DNA from: Oceanospirillaceae bacterium
GTDB lineage: Bacteria > Pseudomonadota > Gammaproteobacteria > Pseudomonadales > Litoribrevibacteraceae
Direction: 5' to 3'
Assembly (NCBI GenBank): GCA_015665455.1
Contig: JADFAD010000005.1
Location: 1-64,000 of the forward strand
Length of the DNA stretch: 64,000 bases
The notes below the pieces were generated by a model. That model searched no databases and was not told the DNA's origin. It was given only the letters and a program-made list of their open reading frames with translations. The translations under genes and the position numbers were made by a program. Positions 35,255-42,670 of this stretch are shown one piece after another; position 1 is the stretch's first letter; every line of letters starts with the position of its first letter.

Positions 35255-36190
35255 TTAAAGAACCCTCTTTTCAGAGTGATCGAATCTGGATAACCGAAGG
35301 TTTTTTAAATCATAGTTAATCACCAAGTTGCCCAGCATAGTCAGGCCTAGGCCGACGAAACTGGTCATCTGCCATTGATAGCTTTCAAACCAACTGGACA
35401 GTAACAAAGCCACCACCGGAAACATCACCGTTGCATAGGCTGCTTTATTTGCGCCTAATCTCGCCACCAAGGTTAAATACGTCGTAAACCCAACAATCGA
35501 ACCAAACACACTCAAATAAACCAGCGCGCCCAAATACTGCGGCCGAGTATCAATCACCAGCGACTCTGACGTCGCAAATAAAATACCGGCCAAAATCAAA
35601 GTACCGTAAGCCATGCCGTATGCATTGGTGGTAATAGGCGCAATGCCCTTCAAACTGTTACGTTTCGAGATCATATTCCCCAAAGAAAAGAAGTACGTGC
35701 CTAAGCACGCCAATGCTAATCCTTTTAGAGTATCCGTTGATACACCAGCAGCCCCCGAATCCAATCCTTCATTTTGTAACTCGGGTAAAAACAGCAAGAC
35801 CAACCCAGTGGTACCAATCACCCCCGCGACTAAGACCTTCTTAGGAATGGACTCCTTCCAAATCAGTCGATTATTGACCGCATTGAACAGCGTTGCTAAT
35901 GAGAACACCACTGCGACCAAACCGCTGGTTACATATTGAGTTGCGTTATAGAAACAAATGAAATTCAAAGAGAACAAGCATGCTCCTTGAAGCATCATGA
36001 ACGTGTGATCTGAGCGATCTGTTTTTTGAAGTTTGCCCGTAAACCACATCCATGGCAGTAACAGCAATGCGGCCAGCGCAAAGCGATAAAATACAGAAAC
36101 ATTAACCGGTACATCACCTAACTGAAAATAAATGGCCAGCCAAGTACTGCCCCATATCAGGACAGTCGCTGCGTATAAAGATGCGTTCAT
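35255..36190 (-). CDS. EamA-family (DMT) transporter
   Basis: A 311-aa inner-membrane protein with ten hydrophobic helices and two EamA repeats (about 5-140 and 155-295). The N-terminus ATVLIWGSTWLAIYFQLGDV is typical of the YdcZ/RhaT-like DMT group. Members export amino acids or other metabolites. GAGGTCAAT lies just before ATG 36190. A 23-bp sequence 69 bp upstream (36259-36281) recurs before the AraC gene at 38743, so that regulator probably controls this gene. The next gene on the minus strand is the coiled-coil protein, 85 bp away. Confidence 0.9.
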   Translation of the reverse strand: MNASLYAATVLIWGSTWLAIYFQLGDVPVNVSVFYRFALAALLLLPWMWFTGKLQKTDRSDHTFMMLQGACLFSLNFICFYNATQYVTSGLVAVVFSLATLFNAVNNRLIWKESIPKKVLVAGVIGTTGLVLLFLPELQNEGLDSGAAGVSTDTLKGLALACLGTYFFSLGNMISKRNSLKGIAPITTNAYGMAYGTLILAGILFATSESLVIDTRPQYLGALVYLSVFGSIVGFTTYLTLVARLGANKAAYATVMFPVVALLLSSWFESYQWQMTSFVGLGLTMLGNLVINYDLKNLRLSRFDHSEKRVL

Positions 36191-36258
36191 ATTGACCTCA
36201 TGTCGATGCAGATTAACGAGAATATGAACGCAGATTAAATGAAATGTTTTCAGTAAGA

Positions 36259-36281
36259 TTGCACGATCTTGCGGTATTTTC
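36259..36281. promoter_or_regulatory. putative AraC-type operator upstream of the EamA gene
   Basis: The core TTGCACGATCTTGCGGT followed by ATTTTC is nearly identical to a sequence at 38743-38766 before the AraC gene. It is 69 bp upstream of the EamA start. Length and spaced GC-rich half-sites fit AraC-family binding. Confidence 0.6.
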
Positions 36282-36369
36282 TTAGGTAAACGTTAGAAAT
36301 GACTTAACTGAACGCGTTCAAACAACGATCATAAATAACGCAATTGGCGTAAAGCAGAACGACTGAGGT

Positions 36370-36429
36370 ACTATATCAACTAGGCACTATATCAATATCG
36401 ACTAGGCACTATATCAATATCAACTAGGC
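36370..36429 (+). repeat. 22-bp tandem repeat
   Basis: Two direct copies of a 22-bp unit (36386-36407 and 36408-36429, one mismatch), each reading ACTATATCAATATC, then R, then ACTAGGC, are preceded by a 16-bp partial copy (36370-36385). There is no spacer between copies. It sits 180 bp upstream of the Rho-like start codon. Confidence 0.85.
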
Positions 36430-36608
36430 ACAATTAAGGTACTGTAAGCTACGATAAGAAAGTTTCCGTCACCTCAGTGTGTCTATGCAACTTATCCACA
36501 TGCAGCACGAACACGAACGAAGCCTGCCATCGAAGTGACTCTGAGCAGGAATCAGCGAGTGATACTCGTCGAAAAACACTTACTCCCCAGAACGACAAAG
36601 CCAATATC

Positions 36609-37574
36609 ATGACCCGAAAAATATTAAGTTTGAAGGTAAAACGAAATAAAGACACCAAACCCACCGATGACGCCATCAAAGACACACCGAAAAATACGTC
36701 CGATGATCCCAAAAAGCGTTTCTTAGAGGGCGTTGCCATCCATCCCACACCGAGTATTCGTTTAGAGTCGGGATCACAGCAACTCACAACTCGGGCAATG
36801 GATTTGATCACGCCAATTGGTATGGGACAGCGAGGCTTAATTGTCGCACCTCCAGGTTCAGGAAAGTCGACCCTTCTGAAACACGTTTGTCAGGCGGTGG
36901 GGGAAGCATACCCAGAGATGAAACTCTATGCGTTACTCATTGATGAACGACCGGAAGAAGTCACTGATTTCAAACGCAGCGTACCAGCTAACGTTCACGC
37001 CTCATCCTCAGATGAAAGCTATGAACAACATGTTCGTGTCGCCAATGACCTGCTTAACACCGCCCTTCGAGAAGCAGGCCAGGGCCACAACGTAATGATC
37101 GTCATTGATTCTCTAACCAGATTGACTCGCGTTCATAATGCAGGACGAAAAAGCAGTGGTCGCACGCTATCCGGCGGGATTGATGCGAGAGCTATGGAAA
37201 TACCAAGAAAGTTGTTTGGCGCGGCACGAAAAATAGAAAACGGAGGCTCACTCACCATTCTAGGAACCGTTCTTGTCGACACCGGAAGCCAAATGGACCA
37301 AGTCATATTTGAGGAATTCAAGGGCACAGGAAACATGGAAATCGTCTTATCACGAGACGCGGCCCATCAACGGATTTTTCCTGCAATAGACATCGCTAAA
37401 AGCAGCACCCGTCGAGAAGAACTCCTTTTAGATTCAAAAGACATTGAAAGTATTCGATTGTTACGCAGGGGGCTGACCAATCTAAAACCTGTGGACGGCG
37501 CGAAGAAGTTGATTGAGCTATTGAAAAAGCACCCAACAAATGCAGAGCTGTTAGCTACATTGAAAACAGATTAA
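36609..37574 (+). CDS. Rho-like ATPase without the N-terminal RNA-binding domain
   Basis: From ATG 36609 this is a 321-aa protein. Residues 1-40 are basic and low-complexity; from about 41 to the end it matches the C-terminal RecA-like motor of transcription terminator Rho. Walker A is PPGSGKST (K86), the catalytic Glu is in IDERPEE (E113), Walker B is VMIVIDSLTR (D167) and the Arg finger lies in SSTRREELL (R268). The Q-loop is SSGRTLSGGIDA (182-193) and the R-loop VDTGSQMDQ (223-231), where Rho normally has Lys in place of the Gln. Canonical Rho is about 419 aa with an OB-fold RNA-binding domain; that part is missing. It is therefore probably a paralogue with a different role. The start is uncertain. 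Confidence 0.85.
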   Translation: MTRKILSLKVKRNKDTKPTDDAIKDTPKNTSDDPKKRFLEGVAIHPTPSIRLESGSQQLTTRAMDLITPIGMGQRGLIVAPPGSGKSTLLKHVCQAVGEAYPEMKLYALLIDERPEEVTDFKRSVPANVHASSSDESYEQHVRVANDLLNTALREAGQGHNVMIVIDSLTRLTRVHNAGRKSSGRTLSGGIDARAMEIPRKLFGAARKIENGGSLTILGTVLVDTGSQMDQVIFEEFKGTGNMEIVLSRDAAHQRIFPAIDIAKSSTRREELLLDSKDIESIRLLRRGLTNLKPVDGAKKLIELLKKHPTNAELLATLKTD

Positions 37575-37636
37575 TTAATTCAAACCCGTTATTACCGGCT
37601 AATGATTAAACATTAGCGAATAAAGGAAATAAGAAC

Positions 37637-37669
37637 GTAAGAAGCAAAGGCCCTAGCTTTGCTTCTTAC
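37637..37669. terminator. 13-bp perfect hairpin between convergent genes
   Basis: GTAAGAAGCAAAG (37637-37649) and CTTTGCTTCTTAC (37657-37669) flank a 7-nt loop. It lies between the Rho-like stop (37574) and the DUF4382 stop (37678) and probably ends transcripts from both sides, more likely the minus strand, where a T-rich stretch follows. Confidence 0.7.
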
Positions 37670-37677
37670 CGAAGCAA

Positions 37678-38607
37678 CTAAACGGCGTCAGGAACGGTCA
37701 CTTCGGTCGTTTCGCCTTCTGTTACTGTGACATTTTGAGTATCGTCGAACGTTAAGTCATCGTCGTCTTCCGGCTCATCTGCATCTTCCTGACAATGAAA
37801 CGCTAACGTATACTCGCCCTCTTCAATGTGTGCAAAAATAAACTCATAAACACCATCGTCTTCGTCAAATTCAACAGGCGCTGTGACTTCCGGTTCATTT
37901 TCACTGCCCAAATCATCGGGCGTCTGATCCGCCCCTTCAAACAAATAGACAAATCCGGCAAAGTCTTGAACATCAGTGCACCAACCGCTTAAAGACGTCT
38001 CATCCATCGTACCTGAAATTCCGCCCACTTCGTCGTCCTGAACCATTCTAAGCACAGGTTTTAACCGCAATTCATCGCTGTTGCCACGTCGAACTAACGA
38101 CTTCCTCAAATCAAAATCAATGGTCACGGACAAAGTTCCGGATTCAGGAATGGTAAAACCACGAACCACTTTTAAACCAGTTTGAGCGTTACTCGGAATC
38201 GTTAAGGGTACTTGCGACGCATCATCAAGTACTGCGTATGTGTCCGTCCCGCCTTCAATCACGCTGAGCCGTAGCCAATCATATTCGCCAGCCTCAAGAG
38301 ATTCATTCACCAATAAAGGATCAACGTTTTCACCCGTTAGCGTGGTCAGTTCAATTTGAATCGGCTCATCAAGTGTAATGACTTGCGCGTCAGAGTCTTC
38401 TTCATCCGCACGTTTGATGGTAATCGCATCAAAGGTCACAAACACCTGTGTTACATCCTCCACTGGTGCGTCCGTAATAGAAACAGAAAAACCGCCACTG
38501 GAAGTACTGACACTGGAAGAACTCCCTGAAGATGAGCCTCCGCCTCCACAAGCAACAACCGTAGAACTGATCAGCGCCAAGACTGCTTTTTTATTCAACC
38601 AAACCAT
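37678..38607 (-). CDS. DUF4382 lipoprotein
   Basis: A 309-aa lipoprotein: signal peptide and lipobox VVAC at about 17-20, then a Gly/Ser linker (CGGGGSSSGSSSS). The DUF4382 domain follows (FSVSITDAPVEDVTQVFVTF, then ITIKRADEED, VTIDFDLRKSLVRRG). A second region (about 195-309) is acidic and beta-rich, possibly a carboxypeptidase-regulatory-like fold. Such proteins are found on the outer membrane of many marine gammaproteobacteria without known function. GAGAGGAA precedes ATG 38607. The divergent AraC gene starts 306 bp away. Confidence 0.88.
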   Translation of the reverse strand: MVWLNKKAVLALISSTVVACGGGGSSSGSSSSVSTSSGGFSVSITDAPVEDVTQVFVTFDAITIKRADEEDSDAQVITLDEPIQIELTTLTGENVDPLLVNESLEAGEYDWLRLSVIEGGTDTYAVLDDASQVPLTIPSNAQTGLKVVRGFTIPESGTLSVTIDFDLRKSLVRRGNSDELRLKPVLRMVQDDEVGGISGTMDETSLSGWCTDVQDFAGFVYLFEGADQTPDDLGSENEPEVTAPVEFDEDDGVYEFIFAHIEEGEYTLAFHCQEDADEPEDDDDLTFDDTQNVTVTEGETTEVTVPDAV

Positions 38608-38742
38608 GGAAGATTCCTCTCTGAACTCTTTTCATATTTCTTTACAAAAAGTATAGGCCTCTAGGTCATAACAGTTTCAAATTATTGAATATTCACTGAT
38701 AACTGGTTTCGAACTCTTCTTCCCATATTTAACCCGTAGGTT

Positions 38743-38766
38743 TTGCACAATCTTGCGGTTATTTTC
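38743..38766. promoter_or_regulatory. putative AraC-type operator upstream of the AraC gene
   Basis: TTGCACAATCTTGCGGT followed by TATTTTC repeats the 36259 sequence with one substitution and one inserted T. It is 147 bp before the AraC start and 136 bp before the DUF4382 start, so it could act on either or both. Confidence 0.6.
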
Positions 38767-38841
38767 CGTAGAAAGATTGAGCTAACAGAGTTCTGCAAGT
38801 ACTCTGATTAAAGGCTCGGCTTAAAACACTCGACGTAACTT

Positions 38842-38877
38842 AGAGCTCAGAACAAAATAAGAGCTCAGAAGAAAATA
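38842..38877 (+). repeat. 18-bp direct tandem repeat
   Basis: AGAGCTCAGAACAAAATA (38842-38859) is followed at once by a second copy (38860-38877) differing at a single base. It lies about 36 bp before the AraC start codon, just ahead of the ribosome site. Confidence 0.8.
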
Positions 38878-38913
38878 ACCGACAATAGCCAAATACCTAT
38901 AGGGAGGATCAGC

Positions 38914-39777
38914 ATGAATCATCAAGAATCAGTTTTCGATACGCTCGATCGTTCCAATGCAACGCTGCTTGCCGACCATCAAATCAATCAACACTATAGA
39001 ACGACCCATTGGACCAACGACCTTGATCGTGTGAATTACCATACCGATAAAGTTCACACTCTAAGTTTTTATGTAAAAGGCGGTGAAGGATCTCGTCGGT
39101 TAGACGTCAACAAAGGCAGTGGCCACACTGGGAGCCTATGCATATTCCCTCAGTTTCATGAATCTCAATGGGAAATCTCTTCTGAGTTTCGATTTGCACA
39201 CCTGTATTTTACGGACGAGTCCATCAAGCAATACGCCTCAACCACGTTGGACATAGAACCCCGCTTGATCGAGATACCTGATTTAACGTTTCACGAAGAC
39301 GAAAAGCTCATGGGTCTTGCTCATCAGTTATTTCTACCTGAATTGATCAGCAGCCCTACCGCATTAGAAAAAGAACAACAGATCCAACAAATCTTTGCAC
39401 ATCTTTTATCGGATCAACGTTATTGCCTAAACCACACAGCAAACATCACCGGTGGTCTGAGCCCTTCTGCATTGCTAAAAACCAGAGAATTCATCCACGC
39501 GAATTACCAGCAAAACATCCACCTAGCCACACTGGCCGCCTTGATTGATTTGAGTGAATTTCACTTCTTAAGAATGTTCAAAGCATCCACGGGGTTTACC
39601 CCCAACGATTACCTCATGTATGTACGCATTCAAGCGACCAAGCAAGCCATTAAAAACCATCAACCCATGGTCGATATAGCTCTTGCTTGTGGGTTTAGTA
39701 ATCAAAGCCACATGAACAGAACATTCAAAAAGTGGGTAGGCGTGACGCCGGGTGCTTTTAAGAAACAAGTTAAATAA
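38914..39777 (+). CDS. AraC-family transcriptional regulator
   Basis: A 287-aa regulator with an N-terminal sensing domain (about 1-165, cupin-like, with His-rich segments) and a C-terminal double HTH (about 185-285: REFIHANYQQNIHLATLAAL, LSEFHFLRMFKASTGFTP, DIALACGFSNQSHMNRTFKK). A very strong AGGGAGG ribosome site is nine bases before ATG. The shared motif upstream of this gene and of the EamA transporter suggests autoregulation plus control of the exporter, a common pairing. Effector unknown. Confidence 0.92.
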   Translation: MNHQESVFDTLDRSNATLLADHQINQHYRTTHWTNDLDRVNYHTDKVHTLSFYVKGGEGSRRLDVNKGSGHTGSLCIFPQFHESQWEISSEFRFAHLYFTDESIKQYASTTLDIEPRLIEIPDLTFHEDEKLMGLAHQLFLPELISSPTALEKEQQIQQIFAHLLSDQRYCLNHTANITGGLSPSALLKTREFIHANYQQNIHLATLAALIDLSEFHFLRMFKASTGFTPNDYLMYVRIQATKQAIKNHQPMVDIALACGFSNQSHMNRTFKKWVGVTPGAFKKQVK

Positions 39778-39823
39778 TAAGTTAAACTTTAGAAACATAT
39801 GTCTCCAAAGGTCATCACTCAAA

Positions 39824-40075
39824 ATGTCCGAGCTATTGGTTAAGTCAGCGAAACACGTCAAGTCTCATATATTGGAAGTTCTATTTTCAGATGGTCATAT
39901 TGAATACGTCGACTTCGCTCCGTTCATATTTTCTAACGGTCATCCTGATTACGAAACCTATAAATCAGAAGGCGAGTTTCTAAAGTTTGATTTGATTGAC
40001 GGGAACTTAAACTGGGATGACTACACCATGATATTTCCGGTAGAAGACTTGTATAAAAACAAGCTCACAAAATAG
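39824..40075 (+). CDS. DUF2442 protein
   Basis: From ATG 39824 this is an 83-aa protein matching DUF2442: HILEVLFSDGHIEYVDFAPF, then DLIDGNLNWDDYTMIFPVEDLY. I reject the longer in-frame start at 39752, which would overlap the AraC gene. DUF2442 proteins are often next to small toxin-like DUF4160 genes, but none is adjacent here. Role unknown. Confidence 0.8.
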   Translation: MSELLVKSAKHVKSHILEVLFSDGHIEYVDFAPFIFSNGHPDYETYKSEGEFLKFDLIDGNLNWDDYTMIFPVEDLYKNKLTK

Positions 40076-40088
40076 CTATCACTTACCT

Positions 40089-40116
40089 TTAATGGCTCTA
40101 CTTCCGGAGCCATTAA
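40089..40116 (+). terminator. terminator hairpin after DUF2442
   Basis: TTAATGGCTC (40089-40098) pairs with GAGCCATTAA (40107-40116) around an 8-nt loop, 14 bp past the stop. A T-rich segment (ATTTTGTTGTTG) begins ten bases later. Confidence 0.6.
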
Positions 40117-40216
40117 GTCATAAGATTTTGTTGTTGATTCTCTAAATAACTCGAATAAACATCCACTCAAGTTGATTCAGAACTTTCCTACGATCTCAAC
40201 AGAAGTTCTCATGTAT

Positions 40217-40867
40217 TCATTTCACGCCCTGCTCAATTTCACGCCACAAGTGTTCCAAAATCAACGGCTGAGCTTCCGCTGTTGGGTGCAATCCATCCGG
40301 CTGAATGAACTCTTTACGTGTTGCAACTGTCTCAAGCATGAAGGGTACTAACGCGGTATTGTATTCATCCGCCAATTGTTGGAAGGTGTTATGAAACATC
40401 TGGCTGTAACGTCGACCGTAATTACTAGGAACATGCATCCCCAATAGCAGTACTTTGGCCTTCGCTTGTTGCGACTGTTGGATGATATTCGCTAGGTTCT
40501 TCTTCATTTCCGGAATGGATAAACCTCGCAAGCCATCGTTTGCGCCAAGCTCTAGTATTACGAGGTCTGGGGACGTATTAACAAGCAACTGCTCAATTTG
40601 AGCAGCGCCTTCAACGGACGTCTGACCACTGATACTGACATTATGCACAGTGACCTTCGGACCTTGTTGATGCACTTGATCAAGCTTTATCTGCAATAGC
40701 GACGGCCAACTTTGTTCTACTTTAATGCCATAACCTGCACTTAAACTGTCGCCTACAATAAGCACAGATTTCACGGGTTCGTTTGTTTGGGCAAGACTCT
40801 GAGAACTTACAATGACGAACGTTTGAAAAACAACGAACATCCAAACTGCGTTTAACATTTTTTTCAT
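40217..40867 (-). CDS. tesA: TesA-type arylesterase/lysophospholipase L1 (SGNH hydrolase)
   Basis: A 216-aa exported esterase. The signal peptide is about 1-27 (ending LAQ). The SGNH blocks are VGDSLSAGYG (nucleophile Ser), GQTSVEG, LGANDGL and DGLHPT (Asp-His of the triad). These periplasmic enzymes act as thioesterase, protease I and lysophospholipase. It follows the DUF523/DUF1722 gene by 11 bp on the minus strand and is divergent, with that gene between, from the ybbA/ybbP ABC genes, the usual tesA neighbours. Confidence 0.95.
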   Translation of the reverse strand: MKKMLNAVWMFVVFQTFVIVSSQSLAQTNEPVKSVLIVGDSLSAGYGIKVEQSWPSLLQIKLDQVHQQGPKVTVHNVSISGQTSVEGAAQIEQLLVNTSPDLVILELGANDGLRGLSIPEMKKNLANIIQQSQQAKAKVLLLGMHVPSNYGRRYSQMFHNTFQQLADEYNTALVPFMLETVATRKEFIQPDGLHPTAEAQPLILEHLWREIEQGVK

Positions 40868-40878
40868 TCAGTGCTGAC

Positions 40879-41850
40879 CTATGTGGTTATTTTTTCTTCT
40901 AGTATTTGACGTACTTTTAACTCGTCTGCATCCGGGAATAAATAATACTGTTCAGACAGATATGGGTGTGGATACCTCTTCAAAAGTTCCAATAATAACT
41001 GCCTTGGCTGGTTTAATGGCACCTGTCCAACCCGATATCGTTCCAGCACGTTTAAGAATTGAGCTTTTTCTCTGGATGCGACGGTCTTAATGAAACCCAG
41101 TAGATGCATTAATACATTCGTGTGGCTTTCACGCGTCGCAAGGTTCGACAAAGCGTTCATTAAGTGTGATAAATACATGCCACTCAAGGTTTGTATGTCC
41201 TTACTTCCAGCCTCAGCAACCAGCTTTCCTAACGTACGATATTCGACCTCATGATGGGCCTGAATCAAAAACTTATGCCGTGTGTGGAAGGCCACCAACG
41301 CCTTGGGCGTCATCCCTTTTTGTTGAAGGTTCAGCCAACGATCATAGACAAACACCCGGGTTAAAAAGCTTTCTCGTAACCCCTCATCTTCAAGCCGGGA
41401 CTCTTCTTCGACAGGCAGTTGTGGAAAACGTTTCATCAGCGCTTCAGCAAACTTACCCGCTCCTCGGGCGACCTCTTCATTTGCAGCGTTATGCACTTTC
41501 ACATTCTGCATACCACAACTGGGGGATTTACTTTTAAAAATATACCCCCGTAAAGAAGCAACCTCTTCTACAACACGGTCAGCATACGCCACCAACAAAT
41601 CAGTCACATCGTTTGAAGGGTTATCTATACCACGAACGAGAATTCGGTCCCCTTGTTCCACCAGTTTTATGGGTGCTCTTGGGACGCCCAAACCAATGGC
41701 CATCTCAGGGCAAAACGTATGAAATTCAAAACATTCAGAAAGTGTTTGGGTAATAAATCGATTAAGCTTATGGGTATGGTCATACCGAACTTTTTCGCCC
41801 ATTAAACAACTACTGACCCCTACGGGGATTTTATGCCCATACGTCATCAT
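40879..41850 (-). CDS. DUF523-DUF1722 protein (YbgA-containing)
   Basis: A 323-aa two-domain protein. The DUF523 domain spans about 1-155 (PVGVSSCLMGEKVRYDHTHK, FCPEMAIGLGVPRAPIKLV, FKSKSPSCGMQNVKV, with Cys residues that could hold a metal). The YbgA-like DUF1722 domain is about 195-310 (FHTRHKFLIQAHHEVEYRTLG). Such fusions are linked in other bacteria with photolyase genes and DNA-damage responses; no photolyase is present here. It sits 11 bp upstream of tesA in what looks like one operon. Confidence 0.9.
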   Translation of the reverse strand: MMTYGHKIPVGVSSCLMGEKVRYDHTHKLNRFITQTLSECFEFHTFCPEMAIGLGVPRAPIKLVEQGDRILVRGIDNPSNDVTDLLVAYADRVVEEVASLRGYIFKSKSPSCGMQNVKVHNAANEEVARGAGKFAEALMKRFPQLPVEEESRLEDEGLRESFLTRVFVYDRWLNLQQKGMTPKALVAFHTRHKFLIQAHHEVEYRTLGKLVAEAGSKDIQTLSGMYLSHLMNALSNLATRESHTNVLMHLLGFIKTVASREKAQFLNVLERYRVGQVPLNQPRQLLLELLKRYPHPYLSEQYYLFPDADELKVRQILEEKITT

Positions 41851-41921
41851 TTTGTCCTGAACGATTTAGCATTACTATAGTCAAACATCTCATCTTTAAT
41901 TGTCACGGAACCGCGCACCCT

Positions 41922-42668
41922 ATGGCTGTCATCAAAGCTGAAAACCTAAGCAAACAAGTGTCTTTGGGCGATCAAACACTGAGCATCTTATCAGCCCTGA
42001 ATCTCGAGGTGAATGCACGAGAGACCATCGCCATCATCGGCCGCTCCGGTTCCGGTAAATCCACGTTGTTAAGTCTATTAGCGGGGTTAGATTCGGCCTC
42101 TTCGGGCAAGATTTCCTTAAACGGTAATGAATTGACTGAACTGAATGAAGATGGCCGTGCTGCGGTTCGTAATCAACACGTGGGGTTTATTTTCCAATCC
42201 TTTCAATTGCTGCCCCATTTAACGGCACTGGATAACGTCATGTTACCGCTGGAATTGGCTGGCGATAAACAAGCGCAACGCAAAGCCGAAGCCTGGTTGG
42301 ACAAAGTCGGTTTGGGCAGTCGCATGCATCACCAACCGAATCAACTTTCCGGTGGTGAGCAACAACGCGTCGCCATAGCCCGCGCCTTTGTCACCGAACC
42401 TGAAATTTTATTCGCCGATGAACCGACGGGCAACCTTGACCCCACTACTGGCCAAACCATTGTCGACTTGTTGTTTGAACTGAATGCCGAACATGGCACC
42501 ACTCTGGTACTTGTCACTCACGATCACCAATTAGCGCATTTATGCCAACGATACGTCACACTGGAAAATGGGGCTCTGTTCGAAGGACGGAAAGAAGACC
42601 CACTAGAAAACGCTGAACATGAACCAACAAAAACACAGCAAACTCCGCCATTCGCGAGGAATTGCTAA
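41922..42668 (+). CDS. ybbA: YbbA-type ABC transporter ATP-binding protein
   Basis: A 248-aa ATPase of the LolD/MacB class. Walker A is GRSGSGKS at 40-47, the signature [14 protein letters not shown] is near 145, and Walker [11 protein letters not shown] near 165, with the H-loop His in VTHDH. Partner permease follows with a few bases of overlap or spacing. In E. coli the YbbA/YbbP pair is of uncertain function and is divergent from tesA; here the divergence is separated by one extra gene. The last 20 residues are polar and variable. Confidence 0.93.
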   Translation: MAVIKAENLSKQVSLGDQTLSILSALNLEVNARETIAIIGRSGSGKSTLLSLLAGLDSASSGKISLNGNELTELNEDGRAAVRNQHVGFIFQSFQLLPHLTALDNVMLPLELAGDKQAQRKAEAWLDKVGLGSRMHHQPNQLSGGEQQRVAIARAFVTEPEILFADEPTGNLDPTTGQTIVDLLFELNAEHGTTLVLVTHDHQLAHLCQRYVTLENGALFEGRKEDPLENAEHEPTKTQQTPPFARNC

Positions 42669-42670
42669 CC

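Larger units (their letters stand above)
36191..36608. other. 418-bp region before the Rho-like gene
   Basis: It holds the shared AraC-type motif near 36259 and the tandem repeats at 36370-36429. An open frame from a GTG at 36477 runs into the Rho-like gene, but its 44 extra residues are Cys/Ser/Thr-rich with no similarity to Rho, and no ribosome site supports it, so I treat most of this region as untranslated. No other gene seen. Confidence 0.5.
38608..38913. other. 306-bp divergent region between DUF4382 and AraC genes
   Basis: It contains the AraC-type motif at 38743-38766 and an 18-bp tandem duplication at 38842-38877, and it must hold both promoters. No ORF is seen. Confidence 0.6.

Noticed and set aside
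36370-36429. Possible CRISPR-like array
   Set aside because: The 22-bp copies are contiguous without spacers and only two are complete; no cas genes are present.
36477-36608. Extended GTG start for the Rho-like protein
   Set aside because: The extra residues are Cys/Ser/Thr-rich, show no similarity to Rho, and lack a ribosome site; ATG 36609 is preferred, with uncertainty.
36449-36811. 120-codon open frame on the minus strand over the Rho-like start
   Set aside because: It is antisense to the Rho-like gene, has hydrophobic low-complexity sequence and no ribosome site.
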